Shown one piece after another: positions 1 to 7,046 of a stretch of DNA of 64,000 bases; positions within the stretch are counted from its first letter, which is position 1; the number at the start of each line of letters is the position of its first letter. The notes beneath the pieces are model-generated. The model ran no database searches and was not told the origin of the DNA. It worked only from the letters and a program-made list of their open reading frames with translations. The position numbers and the translations under genes were made by a program. This DNA is from Villigracilis sp024434165 (lineage in GTDB: Bacteria > Chloroflexota > Anaerolineae > Anaerolineales > Villigracilaceae), in assembly GCA_030263665.1 (NCBI GenBank), contig SZPK01000008.1, positions 1 to 64,000 of the forward strand, in the 5' to 3' direction.

Positions 1-6
1 ATTCAT

Positions 7-61
7 GGAAGCCTCCCGATCAAGTTTTGTTTCTCAACTAAACTTTACTCGGAAGGCTTCC
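7..61. repeat. Inverted repeat with 12-nt arms
   Basis: The arms lie at 7-18 (GGAAGCCTCCCG) and 50-61 (CGGAAGGCTTCC) and match as an inverted repeat except for one pair that could be G-U in RNA. The loop is 31 nt. The right arm is followed by TCTTTT on the plus strand. It could be a weak terminator for a gene left of the window, or a remnant of a small repeat. It lies downstream of the small minus-strand gene at 109-264. Confidence 0.4.
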
Positions 62-108
62 TCTTTTCAATCCCCTCAACTAAATAGCCAAAGTCAAGGC
101 CGCTTGTA

Positions 109-264
109 TCATCGTTTGAGCAGAAACAGGATACCCGCGCCCAGCGCGCAGATTCCCATGATGACCCCCATGAAGGCGAAACCCAAGCCGAACAGTTCCT
201 GCGCGCCGACCAGAATCAGATAAACCGCGAGCAGGAGGAAGGCAAAATCCTTATTCAGTTTCAT
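109..264 (-). CDS. Small hydrophobic membrane protein, 51 aa
   Basis: This short gene reads MKLNKDFAFLLLAVYL at its start and ends FLLKR-stop. Its start is supported by a good Shine-Dalgarno (GAAAGGAGAAA) 6-8 nt upstream. Two hydrophobic stretches (about residues 7-22 and 27-48) separated by a QELFG turn suggest a two-pass hairpin membrane protein. I recognise no family. It lies 39 nt downstream of the SbcD-like gene on the same strand and may be co-transcribed. The SD, hydrophobic composition and basic C-terminus favour a real gene, but its function is unknown. Confidence 0.6.
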   Translation of the reverse strand: MKLNKDFAFLLLAVYLILVGAQELFGLGFAFMGVIMGICALGAGILFLLKR

Positions 265-303
265 ATCAGTTTCTCCTTTCGATAATAGAGTGGCGGATGT
301 ATT

Positions 304-1530
304 TTACCTTTCTTCCGGTTCAGAGAGGATATTCTGTGCGAGGGTCAGCAGTTCGTCCCTGCCGCCTGTCTTCGTCGAGTCAAAATATTGCGCCAGCAAA
401 TCGAGAGGGCTCAAACTGCTCACTGCCTGCCCCTCCGGAATGCGCACCCGCGACTCGATTTGCGGGCGTTTAACGAGATGGAACTCAAACGCGCCCCCGG
501 CATGTTTTCGCAGGGCAGATTCGTCAATCAACGAGTCCCATTCTCTTGGATATTCGACTGTAAGGCGGATGATGGCATCGGACATTTCACCGGCTGCGGG
601 CATCGCCGCCTTAAGAGCCTCGGTCGCGTTCTCGCTGAACCTGAGGACTGCCCGGCAGTCTATGAACTTTCTCACCCCCGTGAGTTGAATCCACTCTACT
701 TTTGTATCCCGTCCCTGCCCCACCTCCGCGATGACGAAGAAGCGGTCTTCCTTCGCTTCGCCAAAATCCACGCGCTCGATGGAGCCGGGGTAAACGACCG
801 GCGGCTGATTGCCCTCATTTACGTCCTGCGGCTTGTGAATGTGTCCCATCGCCACATAATTGAATTTCGGGTTTTTCACGAGGCTGCCCGATAAAACCAG
901 GTCATTGCCGAGCATGACGAGCCGCTCGCCGCCGAACTTCGCCCCTTCGATGGAGGCATGCGCGGTGAGAATGACCGGCAGGGATGGATCCGTCTCGGCA
1001 AGCATGTTCTCCAAAAGGTTCGATATTCGTTCTTCGATATTCGAGTAGATTTCCTCGGTTTGCTCCGCGCTCATTTCAAGGGCAGCCATCAAGCCGGAGC
1101 GCGCGATCCACGGCATGGCAATGACTTGAATGGGCAGACCCCACAACTCGTCCGGTTTGAGAAGCGCGGGCTCATCCAGCACTTTGACGAATGGCACCTG
1201 CAGCGTCTTGAATTCCTGCAAGGCGTGGGCGCGCCCGATGGCTGGAGAAATGTCATGATTGCCGACCAATAGCAGCGTTGGAATCTTCGCCTGCGAAAGC
1301 CGCATGATGCGCCTGCCCCACTCGCGCTGGAAGGTCGGCGCGGGCGAGCGGTCTTTGTAGGCATCGCCCGCGAAGATGACCATGTCCACCTTGCGTTCGA
1401 TGGCGGTATCCACGATGGTATCGAGCGATTTGAGGAAATCCAGCACGCGCAGCGGCAAGCCCGAAACCGGGTCGTGCCGCCCGTAGTTTGCCATGTCAAT
1501 ATGCGCGTCGGCGAAGTGCAATAGTTTCAT
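304..1530 (-). CDS. SbcD/Mre11-like DNA exonuclease (metallophosphoesterase)
   Basis: The 408-aa protein carries the calcineurin-like phosphoesterase motifs of the Mre11/SbcD family in order: DAH (residues 8-10), GD in FAGDAYKD (55-56), GNHD (90-93), a TAHAS motif near 190 and GHIH near 230. These bind two metal ions. Length and motif order fit SbcD, the nuclease half of the SbcCD complex that processes hairpins and blocked DNA ends. The C-terminal part is the usual divergent capping region. No sbcC ATPase lies next to it in this window; the downstream neighbour is a 51-aa membrane protein. A CATAAT hexamer 7 nt before the ATG and no clear SD suggest a leaderless transcript. Confidence 0.88.
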   Translation of the reverse strand: MKLLHFADAHIDMANYGRHDPVSGLPLRVLDFLKSLDTIVDTAIERKVDMVIFAGDAYKDRSPAPTFQREWGRRIMRLSQAKIPTLLLVGNHDISPAIGRAHALQEFKTLQVPFVKVLDEPALLKPDELWGLPIQVIAMPWIARSGLMAALEMSAEQTEEIYSNIEERISNLLENMLAETDPSLPVILTAHASIEGAKFGGERLVMLGNDLVLSGSLVKNPKFNYVAMGHIHKPQDVNEGNQPPVVYPGSIERVDFGEAKEDRFFVIAEVGQGRDTKVEWIQLTGVRKFIDCRAVLRFSENATEALKAAMPAAGEMSDAIIRLTVEYPREWDSLIDESALRKHAGGAFEFHLVKRPQIESRVRIPEGQAVSSLSPLDLLAQYFDSTKTGGRDELLTLAQNILSEPEER

Positions 1531-1545
1531 ATATCTTATTATGTG

Positions 1546-1992
1546 TCAGGGCAACTCTTCAACGTCGGCGATATCTTTTGCCCTTCCGCTGGCTCTTTTG
1601 TTCTTTTTGAGGTTTTCCAGATCAATCAAGTTGACTTCAACCCCATCCAACTTGTCCACAATTCGTGTTTTGTAGCAATCGTCAAACTCAACACCTGAAA
1701 TGAACGTCGTAATTTCAAGCCTCATGGGAGGGTAACCCATGCGGACAATTTTTGGCTTTTGCAAGAACAATTCGGGTTTTAATGCAGGGTTATCGAACCC
1801 AAAGTCTTTCAGCGCGGAGACCAATTTTTGAGCATTATCGGGATGTATGGCGACCCAAATATCCATATCCTCTGTGGCGCGGGGATAACCATGATAACCA
1901 ACAGCGTATCCCCCGATCAGCAAATAACGAACGTCATGTTCTTTCAGCAATCTCAAGAACTCTTTGAAGTCGGGCGGCAGAGTTAGTTCCAT
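1546..1992 (-). CDS. Nucleotidyltransferase-fold protein (MNT-like)
   Basis: The 148-aa protein has the minimal nucleotidyltransferase signature: GG at residues 27-28 in LLIGGYAVGYHG, followed by DMD (42-44) in EDMDIWV, which would coordinate metal and nucleotide. Proteins of this type often work with a small partner in toxin-antitoxin-like pairs, and here the start lies inside the 3' end of a 69-aa gene (59-nt overlap), so translation is probably coupled. The pair is more AT-rich than its neighbours, as expected for transferred defence or TA modules. The transferred group (AMP to a partner, as in MNT antitoxins) is inference. It is well short of a CCA-adding or polymerase enzyme. Confidence 0.75.
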   Translation of the reverse strand: MELTLPPDFKEFLRLLKEHDVRYLLIGGYAVGYHGYPRATEDMDIWVAIHPDNAQKLVSALKDFGFDNPALKPELFLQKPKIVRMGYPPMRLEITTFISGVEFDDCYKTRIVDKLDGVEVNLIDLENLKKNKRASGRAKDIADVEELP

Positions 1993-2143
1993 AATTAATT
2001 CTCCGCAAAAGTTGCATGTGTTGCAGGCGTTCGCGCGGGGTTTTGGAATGCCAGTACTCCCGATCTTTCATATCTGCTTCCTGAAACGACGATACAACCG
2101 AAAGAACGGTTCGGTCTATTTTGGGAAATTGGTTATCGTCCAT
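1934..2143 (-). CDS. Small partner protein of the nucleotidyltransferase, 69 aa
   Basis: This 69-aa soluble, charged protein begins MDDNQFPKIDRT and has a central YWHSKTPRERLQHMQLLRR segment, ending in RLQRVLEIAERT. The YW-x-S/T-K-T-P-x-E-R-L pattern resembles a short protein often found directly upstream of stand-alone nucleotidyltransferases; this rests on my memory of such gene pairs. It overlaps the next gene by 59 nt. No SD precedes the ATG; an extended -10 (TGCTATACT) ends 6 nt before it, pointing to a leaderless mRNA. It is probably the regulatory or substrate partner of the neighbour. Which is toxin and which antitoxin cannot be told from sequence. Confidence 0.65.
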   Translation of the reverse strand: MDDNQFPKIDRTVLSVVSSFQEADMKDREYWHSKTPRERLQHMQLLRRINYGTNSAARLQRVLEIAERT

Positions 2144-2149
2144 AAATCA

Positions 2150-2158
2150 AGTATAGCA
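2150..2158 (-). promoter_or_regulatory. Extended -10 promoter, leaderless context
   Basis: On the minus strand TGCTATACT ends 6 nt before the ATG at 2143, so transcription would begin at or next to the start codon. No Shine-Dalgarno is present. Confidence 0.55.
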
Positions 2159-2173
2159 TAGTAGGTAATCGAA

Positions 2174-3523
2174 CTACGGCTGCACCCCAAGTTCCTGCAG
2201 CGCCTGCACGGCGGGGAACCAGTTGGCGTGGACTTGAAGCGCGGCGCGGTAATCTGCGATGGCGGCTTCGGTATCGCCGAGCATGTAGTAGGCGCGTCCG
2301 CGCCAGAGCAGGGATTCTTCGAGGGTGGGCTTGGAGATGGTGTCGTACAGCGTTGTGTTTGCGAGGTTGATGACGTCCTGATAGCGGGCGGAATAATAGT
2401 AGGCAAAATACGGACCGGTCTGATACCACATCATGCGGAAGGGGCGGTTGCCCTTTTTGGTATCCCAACTGGAATACTGGCGGAACGCTTGGTCGTATGC
2501 GAAGGATGCATCGGCATACTGGTTCAAAGCGACGAGGCTCGTCCCTTTGTTGAACCAGGCGAAGAACAGGTTGTTATCTTTTATGGTTTGGATTTCCTGC
2601 TCCGCTGCTTCGAGCGCATGTTGAGCCGCCCAGGTTTCATCCGCCCAGGGACCGAGCAAATTCAAAACCTCGGCTTCGCGGTCGGCGGGATAGACCACGA
2701 TAAACAGATAATTGAAGGAACGCCAGCCGTCGTTGTAATCCTGATACCTGCTCAGCAGGTCCTTGCCGGGTTTGAGGTAGGCATCCTGCACGATAAAGCC
2801 GCCGCGCGCGTCGTCGTAGCCGGTGGTGAACAGATAGTGACCGAGCCAGTCAATCTTTCCCGTGTAATCGCGTTCGTAATATCCCTTTTCCACGACGACA
2901 GGAAACCCAGCGGCGATGAGACGCTTGAGCAGGTCCATATCGCCGCCATAGCGCGAGAGGGCGCGGAATTCCGTGTGGAGGTTGACGAAGTCCACCATTT
3001 CGTACGGCATCACATTTTTATCCGGCAAGCCGCGCTCGATGAAGTTCAGTTTGGTATCCGGCGAGCCGGGCTTGATGACCTTTGCCACGTCGTCGCGGTT
3101 TCCCGTCCAGCCCCAGAAGTTGAGCGCCATGGTCAGGTTGGCGGGACCGCAGTAATTCCAGCGTCCGTGCTGGTCAACGTAGACGACGCCCGGGAGAATA
3201 ACAGAGGCAGGCAAGGGCGTGGGAGTGACCGTCGGCTTGGCGGTGGGACCCGCCTTCGGCGTAGGAGTCGCTTTGGGAGTCAAGGTCAACAGCATTTCGG
3301 CGCGGGCGGTCCCGACGGCGGTTTCAACGGTAAAAGGGATTTGTTCGCTCGGTTCAAAAACGGCTTCGCTCGGCGGGTTGAAGAAATAAACCACGCGCGT
3401 GCGCAGGAGTTCGAATTGGGTCGAGAGGCGCGCGCGCACGGGCGGCAGGAGCGCGATGAGAATACCAAACGCAACGACACCCAACACCAGCCAGCGTTTA
3501 TTAATATTTCCAAATCTATTCAT
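2174..3523 (-). CDS. Membrane-anchored C39-like peptidase with C-terminal TPRs
   Basis: The 449-aa protein starts with a single membrane anchor (about residues 10-28), then a Thr/Pro/Lys-rich linker (80-105). A papain-like C39 peptidase domain follows, with catalytic Cys125 in WNYCGPANL and the His in WLGHYLFTTGYDD (about residue 228), followed by the D of VQDAY. The C-terminal third contains tetratricopeptide-type helices ending LLWRGRAYYMLGDTEAAIADYRAAL. Unlike ABC-exporter C39 domains it is not fused to a transporter, so it is probably an extracytoplasmic cysteine peptidase or binding protein of unknown substrate. TATAAT lies 7 nt before the ATG with no SD. A strong hairpin separates it from dnaK upstream. 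Confidence 0.8.
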   Translation of the reverse strand: MNRFGNINKRWLVLGVVAFGILIALLPPVRARLSTQFELLRTRVVYFFNPPSEAVFEPSEQIPFTVETAVGTARAEMLLTLTPKATPTPKAGPTAKPTVTPTPLPASVILPGVVYVDQHGRWNYCGPANLTMALNFWGWTGNRDDVAKVIKPGSPDTKLNFIERGLPDKNVMPYEMVDFVNLHTEFRALSRYGGDMDLLKRLIAAGFPVVVEKGYYERDYTGKIDWLGHYLFTTGYDDARGGFIVQDAYLKPGKDLLSRYQDYNDGWRSFNYLFIVVYPADREAEVLNLLGPWADETWAAQHALEAAEQEIQTIKDNNLFFAWFNKGTSLVALNQYADASFAYDQAFRQYSSWDTKKGNRPFRMMWYQTGPYFAYYYSARYQDVINLANTTLYDTISKPTLEESLLWRGRAYYMLGDTEAAIADYRAALQVHANWFPAVQALQELGVQP

Positions 3524-3530
3524 GAAAAGG

Positions 3531-3536
3531 ATTATA
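3531..3536 (-). promoter_or_regulatory. -10 box for the C39-like peptidase gene
   Basis: Minus-strand TATAAT is followed by CCTTTTC and then ATG at 3523, a 7-nt gap that would place the start of transcription at the start codon. No convincing -35 was found. Confidence 0.5.
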
Positions 3537-3543
3537 TAACAAA

Positions 3544-3576
3544 AGACCCTAAAGGTTTCGAAAACCTTTAGGGTCT
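3544..3576 (-). terminator. Intrinsic terminator of dnaK
   Basis: A perfect 15-bp stem (AGACCCTAAAGGTTT paired with its complement) with loop CGA lies 19 nt past the dnaK stop. On the minus strand the stem is followed by TTTTG. The plus-strand side is also T-rich. Confidence 0.85.
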
Positions 3577-3595
3577 AAACTCTTTATTATTTTTT

Positions 3596-5479
3596 TTACT
3601 CTTTCACTTCGCCGTCAATCACGTCGCCGTCGCGCGGCGCCGATGGTCCGCCTTCGGGCTGGGGCTGCTGCCCCTGATTCTGGGCGTACATCTGCTGGCT
3701 CAGGGCATGGAAGGTGTTCTGCAATTCTTCCGAAAGCCTCTTGATCTTTTCCACGTCGTCGCCCTGCGCGGCTTGCTTCAGTTCGCTGACCCTGGATTCG
3801 ATGGCGCTGCGTTCCGCCGAAGGAACCTTGTCGCCGAGTTCGCGCAGCGCTTTTTCGATCTGGTAGGCGAGGTTGTCGGCGTTGTTCCTGACTTCGATGA
3901 CCTCGCGGCGTTTCCTGTCGGCGGCTTCGTTCTGGCGCGCCTCCTGCACCATGCGCTCGATATCGCTCTTGTTCAGGTTGGTCGAGGCGGTGATGGTCAC
4001 CTTCTGTTCCTTGCCAGTGGCTTTATCCTTCGCAGTCACATGCAGGATGCCGTTGGCGTCAATATCGAAGGTCACTTCGATCTGCGGAATGCCGCGCGGC
4101 GCCGGCGGGATTCCGTCGAGGCGGAAGCGCCCAAGCGACATGTTATCCGCGGCAAGCGGGCGTTCGCCCTGCAAAACGTGGATGTCCACGGCGGTCTGGT
4201 TGTCGGCGGCGGTGGAATACACCTCGGTCTTGCGGACGGGGATGGTCGTGTTGCGTTCGATCATCACGGTCATCACGCCGCCCATGGTTTCCACGCCGAG
4301 CGAGAGCGGGGTCACGTCGAGCAACAGGATGTCTTTGACTTCGCCGCCCAGCACGCCGCCCTGAATCGCCGCGCCGATTGCCACGACTTCATCCGGGTTG
4401 ACGCCTTTGTTCGGTTCTTTCTGCGTCAGTTTGCGGACCAGGTCCTGCACCATCGGCATGCGGGTGGAACCGCCGACCAGTACGATTTCATCGAGCTTAT
4501 CCGGGGTCAAGCCCGCGTCTTTCAGCGCGGCTTCGAACGGCTTGCGGCAGCGCTGCAGCAGGTCTTCGGTCATCTGCTCGAATTTCGCGCGGGTGAGTTT
4601 CAATTGCAGGTGTTTCGGACCGTTGGCGTCGGCGGTGATGTACGGCAGGTTGATCTCCGTTTCCATCACGGTCGAGAGTTCGATCTTCGCCTTCTCCGCC
4701 GCTTCGCGCAGACGCTGCAACGCCTGGCGGTCCTGGCGCAGGTCAATGCCCTGGTCTTTCTTGAATTCATCCGCCGCCCAGTTGACGATGCGCTGATCCC
4801 AGTCGTCGCCGCCGAGGTGGGTGTCGCCGTTGGTGGCTTTCACTTCGATCACGCCTTCGCCCACTTCGAGGATGGACACGTCGAACGTGCCGCCGCCGAG
4901 GTCGAAGACGAGAATGGTTTCGTTCTTCTTTTTATCGAGTCCGTATGCCAGCGCGGAAGCCGTCGGTTCGTTGATGATGCGCAGAACCTCCAAACCCGCG
5001 ATCTTGCCCGCGTCCTTGGTGGCTTGACGCTGGCTGTCGTTGAAGTATGCGGGAACGGTGATGACCGCCTGGGTGACGGGTTCGCCGAGATACGCTTCGG
5101 CATCCGCCTTGAGCTTGCTCAACACCATCGCGCTGATCTCCTGCGGAGAGTATTCCCTGCCATTGACCGGGATTTTGACGCGCACGTCGCCCGCCGGTCC
5201 CTTGACGACCTGGTAGGGAACCATGGCGCGTTCGGCTTCGGTCTCTTCGTAATGCCGTCCGATAAATCGCTTGATGGAGTAAATGGTGTTATCCGGGTTC
5301 ACAACCGCCTGCCGTTTGGCGGTCTGCCCGACCATGCGTTCGCCGTTCTTGTTGAACGCCACCACAGACGGGCACAGACGACCGCCCTCCGCCGTAGTGA
5401 TTACGGTGGGTGTGCCGCCTTCGATGACGGCAACAACGCTGTTGGTTGTGCCGAGGTCAATTCCGATGATTTTGCCCAT
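3596..5479 (-). CDS. dnaK: Chaperone protein DnaK (Hsp70)
   Basis: This 627-aa Hsp70 begins MGKIIGIDLGTTNSVVAVIE, the phosphate-1 loop of the ATPase. Other landmarks are VPAYFNDSQRQATKDAG, INEPTASALAYG, FDLGGGTFDVSIL and VLVGGSTRMP, then the substrate-binding beta domain (DVTPLSLGVETMGG) and a helical lid ending GDVIDGEVKE. It is full length. DnaK binds exposed hydrophobic segments in the cytoplasm and cycles with DnaJ and GrpE. Neither partner is encoded nearby, so this is a solitary copy and may be one of several. The start has a good SD (AAGGAGATTTCTC). Only one degenerate half of a CIRCE-like operator is visible upstream. Terminators bound it on both sides, so it is monocistronic. Confidence 0.98.
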   Translation of the reverse strand: MGKIIGIDLGTTNSVVAVIEGGTPTVITTAEGGRLCPSVVAFNKNGERMVGQTAKRQAVVNPDNTIYSIKRFIGRHYEETEAERAMVPYQVVKGPAGDVRVKIPVNGREYSPQEISAMVLSKLKADAEAYLGEPVTQAVITVPAYFNDSQRQATKDAGKIAGLEVLRIINEPTASALAYGLDKKKNETILVFDLGGGTFDVSILEVGEGVIEVKATNGDTHLGGDDWDQRIVNWAADEFKKDQGIDLRQDRQALQRLREAAEKAKIELSTVMETEINLPYITADANGPKHLQLKLTRAKFEQMTEDLLQRCRKPFEAALKDAGLTPDKLDEIVLVGGSTRMPMVQDLVRKLTQKEPNKGVNPDEVVAIGAAIQGGVLGGEVKDILLLDVTPLSLGVETMGGVMTVMIERNTTIPVRKTEVYSTAADNQTAVDIHVLQGERPLAADNMSLGRFRLDGIPPAPRGIPQIEVTFDIDANGILHVTAKDKATGKEQKVTITASTNLNKSDIERMVQEARQNEAADRKRREVIEVRNNADNLAYQIEKALRELGDKVPSAERSAIESRVSELKQAAQGDDVEKIKRLSEELQNTFHALSQQMYAQNQGQQPQPEGGPSAPRDGDVIDGEVKE

Positions 5480-5568
5480 GAGAAATCTCCTTGCTGGAAA
5501 ATATCATGCCCACATCTTAAGCGATGAGTGCAAGAATTCTGTTAACATCGCATAGGTTTTTAATAAAA

Positions 5569-5589
5569 GAGCCGCCTCCAGGGCGGCTC
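5569..5589 (-). terminator. Intrinsic terminator after the 5613-6356 lipoprotein gene
   Basis: An 8-bp GC stem (GAGCCGCC / GGCGGCTC) with a 5-nt loop is followed on the minus strand by TTTTATTAAAAA. It isolates the lipoprotein gene from dnaK. Confidence 0.8.
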
Positions 5590-5612
5590 GCACTGCAAAA
5601 AGACGCTGTTGT

Positions 5613-6356
5613 TCATTTGTCGCTTACCCTGAGCCATTCAAACACCGCATTCATGGGCGCCTCGGCGAAGGATGCCGCTGTGACGCCGATCCCGCCCTGG
5701 GTCAAGCCGTAGTTTGCAACATCCAGGTTGCGGATCAAGGTATCGTTCACGTACAGGCGGAGGAAGCCGTCTTCGCAGAACAGCCCGATCTCGCCGGTCA
5801 AACTGCCGGTGTCGAAGAAGCGGCTGTCTTCATCCGTGACGATGGGCTGGTATTGAGCGATGCCCTCCGCCAGCCATTGACCAAGCAGGACGCTGTACGT
5901 GCCATCGCTGGCGAGGTTGTATTCGAACCAGCCGTCCTCTCCGTCGTAGCGGCAGATCAAGCCGGCCGAGCCCGATGGGCTGAAGGAGATTTTGGCGCGC
6001 ACGAATACGTTTGAATAGGCGTGCGCATTGTAAACGCCGACGCCCCATGTATCTGCGGTTGGGATAGCGATGCGGAGAAAGCCGTTTTCGACCGCCGGGG
6101 TTGGGGGGACCAGCCCGCCGGCTTGCAGGAATTCCCAATACGGCGAGGGGGCGTCAAACTCCTCCGTGAAGAATAACGGCGGCGGTGCGGGCGTGGGGGA
6201 GGCGGTTTCGGTGGGAATTAAGGTCGGGGTGGATGTGGCAGGCAGAGGCGTTGGAAGAGGCGCTTGTGTGGGGGCAGGTTCAGCCGCAGGCGGAGGAGTC
6301 CCCATGGTGCAGGCAGAGGTGAGGAGGAGGAATCCAACATAAAGGATACGTTTCAT
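5613..6356 (-). CDS. Lipoprotein with LamG/concanavalin-like domain
   Basis: The 247-aa form starting MKRILYVGFLLLTSACTMG is preferred because it gives a proper lipoprotein signal with lipobox LTSAC and lipidated Cys16; the longer reading frame adds 24 residues without signal character. After a Pro/Thr-rich linker (about 20-55) a beta-rich domain of about 185 residues follows (EEFDAPSPYWEF, ENGFLRIAIP, VRAKISF, GLICRYDG, GWFEYNLA, GEIGLFCEDGFLRLYVND). This order of strands resembles laminin-G or DUF1080-like lectin folds, which often bind glycans. It would sit outside the membrane. The substrate is unknown, and no catalytic motif is recognised. Confidence 0.7.
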   Translation of the reverse strand: MKRILYVGFLLLTSACTMGTPPPAAEPAPTQAPLPTPLPATSTPTLIPTETASPTPAPPPLFFTEEFDAPSPYWEFLQAGGLVPPTPAVENGFLRIAIPTADTWGVGVYNAHAYSNVFVRAKISFSPSGSAGLICRYDGEDGWFEYNLASDGTYSVLLGQWLAEGIAQYQPIVTDEDSRFFDTGSLTGEIGLFCEDGFLRLYVNDTLIRNLDVANYGLTQGGIGVTAASFAEAPMNAVFEWLRVSDK

Positions 6357-6460
6357 GGCGCTTCTTATAACATAAATGCCCGCGCAAAGCTGGGCATTTG
6401 ATTTGAGGTCAGATGCAATGACAATCACTGCCCAGCGAAACAGCCGGGCAGTGAAGGAGG

Positions 6461-6843
6461 TGGAGATGCCGGGAATTGAACCCGGGTCCGAAAGATTCGA
6501 CCCTCGGAACTCTACGAGCGTAGCCTGCCGTTAGTCGTCATCACAGGCATCCCGGCGGGCTGGTAAGCCTGTGACCATCTGCTGGTCTTTCGCGCGCTTA
6601 GCAGAATCGCGCGCGGCACTCGCACCTTTGTCTCGCCCGGTCCGTCACCGGGTGGAGAGCGGGGACGGCGGACGTGCGGCGACTGGCGCCGCAACTGTTA
6701 TGCAATCACCACACTAGGCGGCGAGGGGCATAGCAGCATAGGAAGTGCTGTTGGCACTTAATGGTTGCACTGATTTATCGAGTTCGGTGCGCTCTCGGCT
6801 CGCATTCCGGGACCAGCCTCTCCCGTCGAAGCCTGTCATCCCC
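6461..6843 (-). ncRNA. ssrA: Transfer-messenger RNA (tmRNA)
   Basis: The minus strand begins GGGGATGACAGGCTTCGACG, the conserved tmRNA 5' end. It ends with a T-arm (GGTTCAATTCC) and CATCTCCA, which pairs with GGGGATG to close the acceptor stem. The CCA is not encoded. The tag reading frame resumes at GCC (6755-6753) and reads ANSTSYAAMPLAA followed by TAG at 6716-6714. The LAA end matches the degron read by ClpXP-type proteases. Length is about 383 nt. tmRNA rescues stalled ribosomes and marks the partial peptide for proteolysis. Pseudoknots were not modelled. Confidence 0.95.
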
Positions 6844-6898
6844 GTGTCGGAAGGCGTTTCCCGGAGGTCACTCCGGGAGTTCATCCCGTTGCGTCGTC

Positions 6899-6907
6899 AT
6901 TATAGCA
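6899..6907 (-). promoter_or_regulatory. Extended -10 promoter of tmRNA
   Basis: Minus-strand TGCTATAAT is a consensus extended -10. The predicted start near 6892 lies about 49 nt before the mature tmRNA 5' end. The leader between contains a 7-bp hairpin (CCCGGAG / CTCCGGG), as expected of a precursor trimmed by RNase P. Confidence 0.75.
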
Positions 6908-6908
6908 T

Positions 6909-6926
6909 GTCCCGCCCGGGCGGGAC
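6909..6926. repeat. Perfect 18-bp GC palindrome in tmRNA -35 region
   Basis: GTCCCGCCCGGGCGGGAC is fully self-complementary. It begins 2 bp upstream of the extended -10 of ssrA and so covers the -35 region. It could be a repressor or activator site; no T-run follows on either strand, which argues against a terminator. Confidence 0.5.
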
Positions 6927-6954
6927 GATTAATGAAATGTAAGAACTTGTCCGG

Positions 6955-6960
6955 TATAAT
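6955..6960 (+). promoter_or_regulatory. -10 box upstream of the signalling operon
   Basis: TATAAT is followed 8 nt later by an ATG (6969) that opens a 22-codon reading frame. It is the best promoter candidate for the REC-CpaE / Sir2 / kinase genes. No clear -35 was seen. Confidence 0.5.
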
Positions 6961-6968
6961 TAGTCGCT

Positions 6969-7037
6969 ATGAAGGCATTTGAACGGCTCGTAAGCCGGAG
7001 CGTGCTGGCTTTCAGGGTCTCAATCGCAGCCGGCTAA
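6969..7037 (+). CDS. Possible 22-aa leader peptide
   Basis: An ATG placed where a leaderless transcript would start opens a 23-codon frame (first residues MKAFERLVSRS) that ends TAA 9 nt before the next gene's ATG. The stop is adjacent to the SD of the downstream gene (AAGAGG), so its translation could couple to or regulate the operon. No homology is recognised and chance cannot be excluded. Confidence 0.3.
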   Translation: MKAFERLVSRSVLAFRVSIAAG

Positions 7038-7046
7038 GAGGTGAAC

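Noticed and set aside
3707..5527. 606-codon open frame antisense to dnaK
   Set aside because: It is the mirror of a highly biased GC-rich gene. The composition is His/Val/Arg-rich with no domain, no SD and no conserved motif, while dnaK on the other strand is certain.
5505..5551. CIRCE heat-shock operator upstream of dnaK
   Set aside because: Only one half (CTTGCACTC on the minus strand) resembles TTAGCACTC; the second half nine bases later does not match. A 6-bp inverted repeat GCGATG/CATCGC with a 19-nt spacer is too weak to call.
6461..6520. Separate tRNA gene
   Set aside because: The T-arm and acceptor-like sequence is the 3' domain of the tmRNA. No anticodon arm is present and the 5' partner is 380 nt away.
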